Under the pieces are notes generated by a model. It had not been told where the DNA came from. It was given only the letters and a program-made list of their open reading frames with translations, and ran no database searches. From positions 104,908,095-104,972,094 of the forward strand of contig CM059971.1 in the NCBI GenBank assembly GCA_030490835.1: 64,000 bases of DNA, read 5' to 3'. How positions within the stretch are numbered: the stretch's first letter is position 1; each line of letters opens with the position of its first letter. Shown one piece after another: positions 31,539-44,230 of this stretch. The stretch is from Annona cherimola. Taxonomy: Eukaryota; Streptophyta; Magnoliopsida; Magnoliales; Annonaceae. The position numbers and the translations under genes are program-made.

Positions 31539-31795
31539 AATGTGTATTTGGGAAGTAGAAAACTTTTTCATGAATTTTTTTTGTGTAAAAGTTTTTCAAA
31601 CGCAAGAAAACAATATAATAGAATAGAAGTAGTAATGAGAAGTAAAAAAATAAAATTAAAATAGATAGACTGAAAATACAGATAGTTGTGTAAAAAATAA
31701 TTGAAAATGATAGCAGTAGTATAGGAATAAGTGAAAAATAGTTAAAAATAAGGTAGTTACGAATAGTGAAAAGTTTTAGATTGAAAAGTCCATAA
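31539..31795 (+). mobile_element. TGTTTGG MITE, forward, head-to-head with its neighbour
   Basis: Starts ATGTGTATTTGGGAAGTAG and continues with 'gaatagaagtagtaatgagaag' and 'gattgaaaagtcc'. Only TAA separates it from the reverse copy, forming a large inverted pair. Confidence 0.6.
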
Positions 31796-34340
31796 ATAAA
31801 TAAATAAGATCATTGTTGCATGTATGTAAATTTAATTTGAGTGAAAACTCAAATTAAATACTTTAGTGTTAGTCTGATACTATTACACATGAGTAGCAAG
31901 GTACGTCGGAAGTACTTTCTAAATTCAAGTAAAATTATTTTTGCATATTTCTGTTCTGTATGTGTGTTTTTTTGGCTATTTAATATATTGCAAGCAATAT
32001 TTTGTGTGGGCACCCTTGCGCTTTCGGCGCCAGCAAAAATAAAATGGAAAATATAAAATAGACATAAATAATTATAAAATATCGACGAAATATAAGCACT
32101 TGGGCCCTTTATTTAAATTAATCTGACGAAAATTCATTACACGACATTGGTTTAATTTGGAAATTTTAGGAAAAAAAAACCGAGAAATAAGAGGAAATGA
32201 ATGGAAAGTAAAAAATGTAAGAGAAAAATAATGCTACGGGATAAGTTACACTGATCGAAAATAAAATATAAAACTTAAATTGAATGAAAGTATAAAACAT
32301 GTTCGAAAATGAAATAATTTTGTCTCGGTAGATTAGAATAAAATCATGTTAAATATAAGGAAGTGGAGTAAGGGGGAAAAAAAAGGTGTCAGAGGAGTTT
32401 TGTCCCGCATCACCAGGCATATCCTGATGTTATTCCCTACCAACATCAATTCATTGGGGGTGCTCTGGTGGAAGATCCGGAAGGTTAAAGGCAGATATGG
32501 GAGCGCATGTCTATCAAGTGTAGGAAGTGGACAGTGCAGAAAATATTTTGTGGGGTAGCGTTTCTCTTGTCTTGGAGTGAGGAAGGAGGTCAAACAGAAA
32601 GGCAGCTTGACATGCGTATTGAATTTGGTGCTGGACATGCGCTGAAAACATGGCGGGAAACGGCTAAAGAGGGGGAAGAGAGGCCGCAGCAGCTGGTGCG
32701 GCTTTTGTCCTCGCAGGTTTTTTGGCTGCGAGTTGCTCTCTTAAATGCGCAGCCAATGACGCTTCTGCCCCTACTCCAATACATTATGACAACGAGGTTT
32801 CGTTTCGTGTGCACCTGCCCACCTACCTAGCTCCATGCAAACGTACGTACCGCTTGCGGTGCTACACGTCTTTTCCGACCACATTCCGCATCCTCGTGAC
32901 CACTTCATCTCCACCGTCAAAATATTTGAAGGGCTTCATGATCAATGAATGAAGATGGTGGAGTGCTGCGAATGAAATGTCATGCCATTTCAGGCAATTG
33001 TCTGGTTGTTAATAAGCTTCTTAAGAAGCTTGTGCTTCTGATCAAGGCATCATCGTCTAATTCTTTTGAGTGGAGTTGGAAAGCAGAGCCGAATACCATT
33101 AAAAGCTAATAACTCTAGCGCGTTCTACTTCTACTCTCTAAACATAAAGTCAAATAGGCTTTTGGAGACTTCTATTTTTGCATCTTAGTTATACCAGTAT
33201 TAAGTTTCTTTTAAAATATTTTTTTAAAATTTGAAGATTACTTATTAATTTGGCTGTATAGCAACCACCATTACGTTACTTTAGAGTTGTGATATTTAAT
33301 TAAATATAGCCAAATGCAGGGCATGTAGTGTGGGAAGTGAGTTGGTGAGGAGGTTGGAAAAAAATTATATAAATTGTGAAATTAATATCATATGATAAAT
33401 ATAAAATGCGAATAAATGGAATAATTGTATGAAAAAGTTATTTAAATAAATAGGCAAAAGTAAAAAAAATAGGTGGTTAGCTAAAGCATAAATGATTTTT
33501 GAAAATATATAGTGAGAGACGAGAAAAATTACTCTCCACTTACATCTGCTGCTCAATGGACCCTAAGGCATCATTTAGTAAGAATGGAAGGTTTGCTTCC
33601 CACCTATTTATACATATTTTTAATAAAGGATTTAACATTTTAACTACTTAATTATTCTATTTTTATCTATGTTCTATATTTCAATAATTCGATCACATAA
33701 CCACCATATTTATTTTCGCTTCATCCTTATTATATATTTTTAAAAACTTAACATCCCAAAACAATCCCTATAATTTATAACCACATTTTTTTTGTACGAA
33801 TGATCACATTAAAATCTTACTTTTGCTGCTAACAGTGGCAGAACTTTTGCTACAGTGATTTTGCTGTTAGTCAACTTAAAGTTTGGCCTCAAAAAGTTGC
33901 CCCATATGAGAAATTTTGTTAGAGCAAAGCATAAATTTGATTTTTTTATGAACCGTCCTATTGACTAACATTTTCTGGTTGCATCGCTTACTGGATTCGC
34001 TGCATTTTTTTGGTGTATAAAACTTGTCGCGGTTATTATGTTATCTTTCTTCCTTAATTTATTCGGAGTTTTAATGCCTGTACGTGTATCTGAACATTGT
34101 TCTTTCATGCGGACTATATATATTTATTTAACGAGTTATTGAGGGACGAAAAAATAAAATACAAGCCACTTAGTTTGATCCGAAAATAATTTTCCACATC
34201 TGTATATAGCATTTAACAGTTTATTTTTTAGGTGTGGGCACGGAATATATTTTGAATTTCTTCTCAGCCCTTTAACAGAAATGATTAATACGTTCACATG
34301 CTGAATTATTATAAGAGAATGCGTCCGATATTGAGTTAAT
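31796..34340. other. Intergenic region, no supported gene
   Basis: A GC-richer patch at 32380-32950 has overlapping frames on both strands (for example + 32507-32830 and - 32590-32814), none recognised. From about 33320 to 33780 there are AT-rich pieces with 'aaatggaataattgtatgaaaaag' that look like old MITEs. The remainder is unremarkable. Confidence 0.35.
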
Positions 34341-34606
34341 CATCATGGTTGATTGTACTGTTCGATAGAGATAATATACAGATGCTATATACAATGCAAT
34401 ATATCCGTGTCTCATCGATCACGTCGATCAACGGACCATTGTCCATTTGATCGAGGTTGCACTGACTTATTGCCGAAAGTAGCAGCAGTGGTGGTGGGAG
34501 GGACGTTATTAACCGCTAGCTGCGGCCATTCCATTCGAGTGCTATGGCTTGGTCCCATCAAGCACTCACACCCACTTCTGCGCAGCATCCATCTGAATAA
34601 TCCAAC

Positions 34607-34687
34607 ATGGCTAAGAAGCTGTTGCTGCTTTTGTTGGTTCTTTTTTGGAATATTAGGTATGCCCGGGACGACACTCTTCCATCCTAG
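34607..34687 (+). CDS. Possible small secreted peptide or orphan first exon
   Basis: A 26-residue frame begins with ATG at 34607 and reads MAKKLLLLLLVLFWNIRYAR, then six more residues. It has the basic N terminus and Leu core of a signal peptide. The sequence AATATTAG/GTATGCC could be a splice donor at about 34656, as in genes whose first exon is only a signal peptide, but I found no matching second exon. May be chance. Confidence 0.2.
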   Translation: MAKKLLLLLLVLFWNIRYARDDTLPS

Positions 34688-34719
34688 TCGTTATCAAATC
34701 GCAGCTAGCTAAGTTGGCC

Positions 34720-36830
34720 GTTGATCAACTGGCAGGAAATTGCGGTGTCCCCACTATCAATTTTCAAATGACTAAAAGTTAAAACGTAAAACAATACGAT
34801 TTTCAAAGATTTAAATTTGTATCTAACCATCGCAATCTTACACAATCTTATTTTTGTTTTCACAAAAGAGCTGCATGTTAACAACAACAGCTCTTGCATA
34901 CGGGCCGGTGCACCATAAGCAGAGAAAATAAAACGAATCTCAATATCAACCCCACGTAACCGGTTTTCCGTGGACAGAGAATTAAGCATTCCAATATGCA
35001 TGCAATTGGTTTTCCGTGCGCCTTGGTGAATGTTTACTGGCTTTTAATATCAAGTTAGCTTAATTGTAAATTATCAACGTAAATTAAGTAGAAAAAACTC
35101 ATGGCACGACAACCACCGTTAATAATAATCCTTTTCATTATGGGTTTCATTCACGCGACTAATCGTGATTCGTGTGGGGCGGCGCAGCGCATGTAATCAA
35201 ACAACGACAGGCGTATCGAGTGTCAGGTCCACGTAAAATGTGTTCATCATTATTATTATTTTTAAAGTGGATAGCTTGACAGACAACGATGAATTTTTGA
35301 GATTTGAGGTTATTTCTCCTTTGCAGAACAGAATCCATCAAATTGTAAAATAATAATTAAAAAATCATTAGAAGTGGTGCGCTTCTCAGGGCGCTAAAGC
35401 GCTTGAATGGGACTTGCATGCAGTTGGAAGGGCAATCTAGTAAAAGGGTGGGAAGGCCGCGAGGCGTGGGGCTGGGGCGGGTCGGGGATTGGTTTTAGGT
35501 ATGCTAGGTAGGTTCTGGCGCAAGCTGGGGAGGAGTGCATAGGGAAATGGCGAGGTTTTGGCTGGAAAGCAACGGCAATGGAGAGGGAGGGAGCCCGAGC
35601 GGCGGGGACGCGCACGTTACCTGCTGCTGCTTCTTCTGCTCTGCCGATTCAGCAGCGGCGCATCTCTTTACGCGACTGGATTCGATCTAGCTCTAGCCTC
35701 TATCCTGTGACTAGACAGCAGGAGCAAGAGCATGAGGAGGCTGTGGCCGAGCCGAAATGCCGAATTTGGAAGCGTGGGGGAGGGAATGGAATGGGATTGG
35801 ATTGCCATGTGCCGTTCCGCAGTCCACGGTCAGCGCCCGCCTCGTGAATCCCACGCGCGTTTCTTTCGCCACCCTCCGCCTATTCCCATGTAAGCTCTCA
35901 TCTCCTTTCCCCGCTTCCAGTGAACCCCGGGCCCGACTATTTTTAGCCAACATCTCTTCTTCAATTGAGTTCTACTTCATTGCATTGCACATTTTTCTAG
36001 GTTTTTCAAAAAAAAAAATCCGTGAATACATGGACTCAAACAAAATTTCTCACATACACCAATTTATATTTTTATTTTTCAATATCTTTTGAATTTCGAA
36101 AGTAAAAATTCCACCATTTTCTTGCGTCAACGCATGAAAATAGAAAAATATAAAATTTCACTTGTGTGCAGTCTAACCTGAGCGGCTGAGCCCCGTATAT
36201 CCATGGAAGAATTTTTAAAATAAATAGTAGTTAATGCAAGCATTTGAAGCCCTACTCTTTTGAATTTGATACGTTTTGCAGTACGGAAAATGAAAAAAAT
36301 TTAGTTTTTTTTTTATCCTTTGATATCATTTGACATTTTAATTGCATAACGGCTGTATTTCTGTCAACTGTTTTTTTTATTATATCTATAGTATATCAAA
36401 TGGTAGTACAATCGAGCTTCAAGATATTCTTACAAGTATCTAATTTTTCTAATAATAATTCCTAATCCTTGACCATTGAGGCGTTGCCTACACATAAATA
36501 CTATTTTACATTTTTACACGACTGTCTTATTCATTTCCTCCTAGTTATTCCTTCTATTCATAATAATTAACCATATCACATTCTTAATTTTTCAAAAAAA
36601 TTCTCCTATTTTTCTTCGTTCAAAACATTGGTGGTGAGCTTTTTTAAAGAATTTCATACTATACTAAATCTCGATCTAAAATGAATAATAATAATAATAA
36701 TAATAATCTTTATCTATGATGACAAATCTTTATTATATTATTTCAATCCAATTTATCAACTTGAATTTTCAAACAGAGTTTCCTTGAACTCCATTTGGCT
36801 GATATTAACCAAGTGGTTGTATAGGGTAGG
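34720..36830. other. Intergenic region with a GC-rich island at 35.39-35.95 kb
   Basis: The island is strikingly GC-rich next to AT-rich flanks and is open in several frames (- 35394-35615, + 35578-35847, - 35711-35953). None shows a known domain. It could be a promoter/first-exon island of an undetected gene or a gene remnant. (AAT)n lies at about 36681-36704. The rest has no feature I can name. Confidence 0.35.
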
Positions 36831-38930
36831 GTGAGAGTATTTGTCTTCCGTAGAGTTGTCTTCATCAGTTGTCCGTTGTGCGAGTGTGCAGTCAGATAAA
36901 GAAATTCATCCGGTGGTGCCTGTTAGGATTCTAACGGGCTCGGCTGGGTCGTGCCAAGCGCAATTGAAAGACTGCCAAAGGGCTTGGGCTAGGTTCTCTG
37001 GAGTTTCGGTGACAAGTGAAAATGTAAAACGAAGCAGATCCAAATTTGGCTTGTCTTTTTTGAAAAGCAAAACCCTTGGGATTTGCAATTTGGATCCATA
37101 TTCCATATGCGGATAAAACTTGTGTAGTCTTATCACAATAACCGCGAGAATGTAGAGGTTTGTATTAGACGTAAAATTTTCACTATGCTCAATAGGCTGC
37201 CTAATATTCCAACAATGCGCTACTTTCACCACAAATTCACAATCAATTTAAGCAAGCTCAGTTAATTTATAAAATCTTATTTTCTTTTTTACTCATGAAT
37301 TTGTTTATAATGATATCAAGATGACTTCCCCACCCTGTTGATTTTATTTTATTTTTTTTGATTTTCCGTTTTAGCTGCAGCATATTTTCAGTTTCTAGTT
37401 TATATTTAACTTATTATCAGAAAATTGAAGAGAAATTACGTAAATCTTTATTCTGATTTAGTTCGTTTCATTAAACATAGCTTAAAATGATGATATTAGT
37501 CTATTTGAGAATTTAAATTTAGGCATAAATCATAAAATTCAATAAAAAGGATTGCAGTATATTTTGAAGATCCTTACCAAATATTTAATACAATATCTAT
37601 TCCGCTTTAAAATGTTATTAACAAATTTGTTTCTTGCATTATTTAAACTGAATAATATTAGAAAAATATCTGTATCCCGTACGGTGGCCCGTAAATGATC
37701 AAATTTATGGGAGGTAATTTTTTTAAAATTTTTAATAAATATGTAGACTCTATCTGGATCACATCTCCGATAAAATATGTCAATTTTTATAATATTTTGA
37801 TATTTAAATTATGAATATCAATAAAAAGGAATGGATCCATGAGTTGTACGCGCGTATGTATGCTTTTTAACTGATTTTGAAAATAATATATTAAATTATT
37901 TTAAAAAATTGATAAATTTGAAAAATAAAATCTAAGTAAAGCTTTCATATTTATAAAAATTTTAAAAATTAAAAAAGATATTTTTTCCCGCCCGAAGGGC
38001 GGCCCTATTAGAATCCCTGGTTATGCCCGACTATTTATTGTTCCTCCTAGAACTTGGATGTAATGAGTATGATATGAATCTCATATTTTTTAAAAATATT
38101 TTGTCACTTTATAAAAAATAATAATTTAGGTCGGTCAGTTTGAAAAGATTTAACAAGTTTGAATGAGATAAAGAAATATAATAAAAATGTAATGACGTAT
38201 ATTCTAATTAAGAAAAGTTGTGTTGTAAATGTAAAAATTATATTGAAAATTGAAAATTTGTCTTAGAAATATAAAAAATCATCTTATACAGATTTCATTT
38301 AAGGATAGTGTATTATTCAGAACAAACTTTTTTCTATATTTACAATACAATCTTTTTTCAGTTCTTATGAAACTTTACCTATTCTCAATCTCAATTCACA
38401 ACAATAATCTTCTTATTGATAATTTTTTGAGAAGTGTTGTTCTTCTTCCCTATTGATATATATATTATTGGTAGTTATCAGTAGCAATAACATGTAAGAT
38501 GAAAATTTGGTAAAATGAGCTTAAACTATGTGATAAAAAATGATTAACATGGTAAAAAGAAATTAAAAAAATATGGTGCAGTAAATTAGTAATCAATATA
38601 TAATTTTACATTAGACTAAGTAGGGTAATAAATACTTTATTTTTCAAAATTAACTAAAATTTTCATCTTAAATCATCAATCTTGTATGCAAATCATTATT
38701 AACTTGATTTATGCAAATAGAGTTATTTTGACATGGGATTGAGTTACCTATCAAGTAACCTAAACCAATTCATATTCCTTGATATCAAAAGAGCTCATAA
38801 TTAAAGTTCATTCAGAAAGAAAGAGGGGAAATAATGGAAAAAAAAATTAAGTAGAAAACTTTTTGAGATAAGCAGAATAATAATACAATACATATAATAG
38901 CGGTAATGATTAGCAATAGATTAAGGGTGT
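36831..38930. other. Intergenic region, unassigned GC-balanced block at 36.84-37.25 kb
   Basis: The block gives a plus-strand frame to 37116 with no ATG near its beginning and an overlapping minus-strand frame 36906-37232. No known domain. The rest, to 38930, is AT-rich; a GC-rich 20-mer, CCGCCCGAAGGGCGGCCC, occurs at about 37988-38005 and is a near-perfect palindrome. Confidence 0.3.
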
Positions 38931-38934
38931 GTTT

Positions 38935-39190
38935 GTTTTTCAATATAAAACTTTTCATTTTCATAACTAACTTATTTTTTAATTATTTATTTACATCTTC
39001 TTATATAAACTACCCTACTTTTCATTCATTTTTACACAACTATTCATACAACTATATTTACCTATTTTAACTCTATTATATTTATTCCTCATTATTACTC
39101 ATATATTATTACATTATTTTCTTTTATTTTGAAAATTTCTACATCAAAAACTTTTCATCCAAAAGTTTTATCATTTTCTAAATACATCTA
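38935..39190 (-). mobile_element. TGTTTGG MITE, reverse copy
   Basis: Begins GGGTGTGTTTGTTTTTC and ends 'catccaaaagttttatc..ctaaatacatct', imperfect inverted termini. The body reads as the inverse of other copies ('ctaccctacttttcattcatttttacacaactattcatac'). Confidence 0.7.
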
Positions 39191-39482
39191 AAATATTTTA
39201 GATAAATTGGTTCTATAAAAATTTGTAAAAAAAGCATAGAGAAAAGTAGTCCCGGACGGACCCTTATTGATGCAATGTTTTCTTGTTGCCTGCATTTTCG
39301 TTCCTCTTGATCATCAAAGGGGCATAAAGTCGGCCACGACATGATATGGATAATGGCTAATTAGCCATCACTGAAGCTCCCTTTAAAAGTTTATAACCAA
39401 CTTCATCGACCTGGCTACCTAATTTCAACCATACCATCCACTGCATATGACGAGGCCGGGTTTAATTAGGTGAACAAATAGC

Positions 39483-39526
39483 AATGCATCACTATTTTTT
39501 TTTTTTTGATGTAAAATGCATCACTA
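39483..39526 (-). mobile_element. Tiny poly(A) retro-insertion with 12-bp target duplication, minus strand
   Basis: AATGCATCACTA occurs at 39483-39494 and 39515-39526 around only 20 bp. On the minus strand these are TTACATC followed by 13 As. This is the cleanest tail-only insertion in the window. Confidence 0.75.
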
Positions 39527-39584
39527 ATGTTAATATACACGTTGGTGCCTGCTCGTCAATTGCTCATTTAATGTCACACCAGTT

Positions 39585-39827
39585 TTTTTTTTAATGTATA
39601 TATGTACAATTATCTCAATTTATAGTATATTTAAGGCCACATACATTTTTACAATTTACAAAGAGAGACAACAAGCTCTCATTAATTAAATTTTTACCAA
39701 AGAGGTGAAGTAAAACTACTACAAAATTAGGAAGAAATAAACACTCGGACGCATATGCTAGAAATCGAACACTTGACTTCACCCAAACAGGTCCTGGGTG
39801 TTATCACCAGGTAGACCACTAGTGGCA
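39585..39827 (-). mobile_element. tRNA-derived SINE, copy 3, minus strand, 11-bp target duplication
   Basis: Flanks TCACACCAGTT (39574-39584) and TCACACTAGTT (39828-39838) match at ten of eleven positions. Read on the minus strand it starts GCCACTAGTGGTCTACCTGG (A-box region), has a B-box-like GTGTTCGATTTC near 39765-39776, includes 'gagagcttgttgtctctc' shared with the other copies, and ends in an A-run (T-run at 39585-39592 on +). Confidence 0.75.
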
Positions 39828-39839
39828 TCACACTAGTTC

Positions 39840-41010
39840 ATAGTTAGCTGCGTTGGTGGAACCTATTTTGAATTTTGAACTCACTCTTGCATTTTATAAT
39901 TTATACTCGTAGTCTTCCTCCAAATTAATTTGCTTATCAAGAAAGCAATTAAGTTGCACCTGCAAGTGTTTTTTTTTTTTTTTTTTTTTTGGCCCAAATG
40001 GCCGAAATCACCAATACGCAGCACATGTGAATTTGTATTAGAGGATAATCTTAAAACAAAATAATTGCTTATGATTGTAACCGCTGAAATGGGCCCTACA
40101 TGATGATCAAATCATAATTTACTTCATCTATTGTATTTAGAATAATGTATTCTATTACCATACCAATTTTCATCCCAATCGGATATGTGTATGAACCTCA
40201 TCTGAAAATGATACAAATTCAACGTAATAAAATAGTTTAATGTAAATAACAACTTTAAAGTGATTTTTTCAATATTTAAACCATTCGATATAAAATTTAT
40301 ATATAGATAAATGATTGTATAAAGTTTCATTGCATTATAATATGTGTGGAGCCCACTTTTGGGCAAATGTACTGCTGTTCCGGTGCAGTTATGCTGCACC
40401 GGAACAGCCCTCATATATATATATATATATTCTTAAAAACCTTTTCCGCATTCTTGTAGTACTTTTATGTGATTAATATCTTACATGCTTAATATTTAAT
40501 TTCGTTTATTAATATTTAATTTTTATTTGTTATTCTTATGTCATACTAAAATGTTTATTTATTTATTTTTGTAAACTTTTTCTGTTAATTAATTACTTGC
40601 TATTATCACATTACTGGGTGCGTTACTAAAGTGTGCAATCGTGAATTTCACTTGTGAAATTAAATGGTAAAAACAGGCTAATAATCCCATCAATTTTTTT
40701 TTTTTTTTTTTACTTCGCGAGTCATGGAATTCGCGTTTAATTATCTTCCTTAACTGTAAAAGAAGGAGATGATGAATTCGTAAATTTCGGGAAATGAATC
40801 CGGTGGGCCCATTTGTTGCTTTCTAGGGAAGGTTTGAGGTGGCCTCCACTCATCGGTTTGCCGTGTCCACTACGCTGGTTGATTAAGCACAGGGGATTCC
40901 ACAGCATTTTAATTCCAAATAATAATGTAAAATAAAAATGAGTCCAAGGTCCAACAGTCCAATCATCTGATTACATATTTAACCAGATTAATAAGATTAA
41001 TATTTATAAT
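39840..41010. other. Intergenic region with poly(T) tracts, no gene
   Basis: Long T-runs at about 39969-39990 and 40692-40711 may be reversed poly(A) tails; I could not find matching target duplications. A fragment of the ~500-bp TIR family lies at about 40130-40340. (TA)n is at about 40414-40430. Confidence 0.35.
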
Positions 41011-41019
41011 TTAAAATTT

Positions 41020-41429
41020 GAAATTTGCAAATACACCTAGTTTGACCACAATTGCAAATATATCCACATAATTTCAGAAATTGCAAACTACTCCATATAG
41101 TTTGACCATAATTGAAAATATACCCACACTGTTAGGACGCCGTTAATGCACATCACGGCATGTGCATATTTACAAAGATATGCAAGTTATGTAGGTATGT
41201 TTGCAATTGAAAAAATTAAGTGGGCATATTTAGTTTTAAAAATATATCCACATAGTTTGTAAACTTTTGTAAATATATCCACGCTGTGACAGTGCACTAA
41301 CGACATCATAACAGTATGGGTATATTTGCAATTATAATCAAATTATGTGGAATGATTTGCAATTCTTGAAACTATGTGGTATATTTGTAATTATAGTCAA
41401 ACTATGTGGATATATTTTGCAAATTACTC
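41020..41429. mobile_element. Mutator-like MITE with perfect 9-bp target duplication
   Basis: Starts GAAATTTGCAAATACACC and ends TTTTGCAAATTACTC. TTAAAATTT flanks it exactly (41011-41019 and 41430-41438). Internally 'tagtttgaccataattg' and the inverse recur in two inverted pairs, so the element looks like a duplicated or double-length version of the family. No transposase. Confidence 0.8.
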
Positions 41430-41439
41430 TTAAAATTTT

Positions 41440-44230
41440 CTGAAATAATGTAAATAAGTTAAACAGGATTAACTCTAAATACGACCGTAACTAACGTCTG
41501 CAATTATAAACAAAATCATATATTTATAAAAATGGCACAGATGGCTACATGTTTTACTTTTAAACACTAAATAAGACAACGCCATTAGATTTTGTTAGAT
41601 CAAGTGTAGAATTTTTTGTGACAAGAATATCGCAGTCATTTCTTTTAAAAAAAAAATTGTGTGCATACAAGAGTGATTGAATGCATTTCTATTTTTGTAT
41701 TTTTATAATATTTTATGAATTTTTCAAAATTTTAATTAGAGTAATTTCTTTTTAATTTTTTGCATGGGCAATATTATAACTTCCTGTCTCTTTTAACGTC
41801 AATTTTCAAAGTATTATTATATTTAGAATTAAGGATAAAATATATTGTCATTTATGCTAATTTTATGAATGCGTTATTCTATCTGAAAATATAAGTTGTA
41901 GTCATATTTAGAAATAACCCTTCAATATATGTAGATCATTCACGATTTGTTTATAACATCTCACTCATATTTTTACTTTGCTTATAACATAGTGAATTTT
42001 AAAGTATAACTATCCATATTAAATAATTAGTCTGGAGCACTGGATTGGTTAGTGACCGATTGGACACGTCTATCCGAGTCCGATTGGAAAAGAAAATGAA
42101 ATCTTGTCATAATAATTTTATTTTATTCTACTTGTTATTATCGATTACTGTCTATGTTTCTAATAATTATCTTTTATCTATTTTAGTTTTATTTAATGTA
42201 TAGACTTTATATAATTTAAAGAAAAACTTCCATCGATTAACTCACCTGAATTTCGGTGGAGGTGATATTTTGTACCATTCCATCTCAAGCTTTCCGAATC
42301 TATGTTTTCCAGGAACAAAAGCCCCAGAGATATAGGCGATGGGAACTGCCAAAAATTAGCCAATGACAAACGTCCACGCTTTCGCTACTGGTTTGTAAAT
42401 AAGATAAGTATCGTTGCTGGCTTTGTAATATGAGCTGAGATGTAAAGTTGTAATAATGATTAAAAAAAAAATAATAGTTTTTGGCTACAGTGCAACGAAC
42501 CGGAAGCCAGTTCAAATGTGGACACCTGATGATGATGATGTTAAATTATTCCATACATTGCTTTTAAAATGATTCGAATCTTGATTTCATACCATTAGAA
42601 GATGTGCATGGGCCATATTTGATAAATATGTAAAATTATTTAATTTATATCAGTTTCAGATTTATTAATTTCATATCTAAACTGTCTAAAATATTCTTTC
42701 TGCATGGTAAATGATTTTATTTATGGCTAAATATAAATAATTTTTCATAATTTATTTAAAATTATATATTTTAAGCAAATAATTCGCAAACAATACTTGA
42801 AATGGAATTTTTTTGGTAATATGACGGAACAAATTATTTTAAACATGTCAAAGTATCTTTCGGCGATATGGATAATAAGGAGATGAAAAGTTAGGTTTTT
42901 TAAAAAATCATCGGTATGAGGTAATATGATATAATAGAGATAAAATAAAATGAAAATAAATAAGATAGTTATGTGATAAGATGATTAAACATATGAGTAA
43001 AAATGAAAAAAAAATTATAGTTAACTTTTTAAAATATTAAAATTTTTTTTTATATAAAAAAAAAAACGTGTGATCAGAGCCCGAAATTCGCTTCCGTTCT
43101 CGACACGTCCAATCAAGCGGAGCCTAAATATTGAAATTTGATTTTATCTTCAAAGTAGGGCCCGCAGCTGGTTCCCAGATCGAAACTGCATCCTTATTTC
43201 TTTGATGTTGTTCGGGCGGGCCCAGCGGGAGCGCGCAGCGTTCTGATTTTTGAAGCTGAACGCCTTTCTGTTCAGGTGGGCTTTTTGCTTTTGAAGGGAT
43301 TCTGCAGTTTCGGATATGACTAGCGCCCGTCTTTTTGAAGGAATCCACCATCGTTTCTTTAATTTAATGCTTTGACAAGAAAGAGGAGATTGCATTGCGT
43401 CCGAAAATTCAAATCCAGCACCTGTTTGAACTTTGAATTAACCATTTCCTGGCGACGACCGAGAGAAAATAACTATTTTTTGCACGTGCACAGCCGCATA
43501 TCTGTCAATTTCTTAATTTGAAAATTTTATAAAAATAATAGAACGAAAAAGGCCAGAAAAAATGCAGACGAAAAAATGGTACTTAATTATGGACTTAAAT
43601 TCGCAGTCATTCTGAAAGCATTGAAATTTTTTTTTACTTTTTTTTCCACATACGTTAAATCTTTTCTCCTTCTTTTTCCCTTGAACCCTTGCAAAAAAGT
43701 ATATTTTTCTCATATATAATTTTGCCAATTGTTTAGAGTAATTTTACTTTGTCTAATTAGTATTCATATTTTCATTTCTTGCTTAGTTTTTTTAAAAATA
43801 AGGAAGAGGAGAATACTGAAAATATTTCAAATCTGGAGGAGCTGAACATCCGTTTGCATCACGGATTTGAAATGCACGCCATAGTTGAAACACTTTTTAG
43901 CATGTAACGATTCAACCTTCTATTTTAAAACGTCTGATTTTAAAAATATAAGGCTACAAAATTAAATCATCCAAAGAAAGAGACTTTGCTCTCATGAAAT
44001 TACGTGCAACTTGTATCGATTATTTTACACTTTTTATCTCTTGACCTTCTTGGAGCTTTTTCTGTATCAACTAATCAGATAAAACAGGCCGTGAGTCGGA
44101 TCGAAATTTTCATTTAAAAATTTTAATATAATTTCTTTCTTATTGCCCAATAAATCTATTTTTCTATTTTTAATACTATTTTTATTCTCAAAATATTTTT
44201 TTATTTATTTTATTATATTTTTTAATTGTT
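41440..44230. other. Intergenic region, no supported gene
   Basis: Contains TIR-family fragments near 42590-42850 and a decayed TGTTTGG MITE body at about 42885-43060 ('gatataatagagataaaataaaatg'). The minus-strand frames at 43124-43395 in a GC-balanced patch show no known domain. Nothing else identified. Confidence 0.35.

Noticed and set aside
32333..32952. Protein-coding gene on either strand
   Set aside because: Several mutually exclusive frames of about 70-107 codons, none with a familiar motif or plausible splice pattern.
36841..37232. Protein-coding gene in the GC-balanced block
   Set aside because: Frames on both strands overlap, the plus frame lacks an early ATG, and no domain is recognised.
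37981..38010. A rho-independent-type terminator at CCGCCCGAAGGGCGGCCC
   Set aside because: Such terminators are bacterial; in plant nuclear DNA this palindrome has no known role and there is no gene next to it.
39740..39827. A tRNA gene on the minus strand
   Set aside because: The A- and B-box-like motifs belong to a SINE with an A-tail and an 11-bp target duplication.
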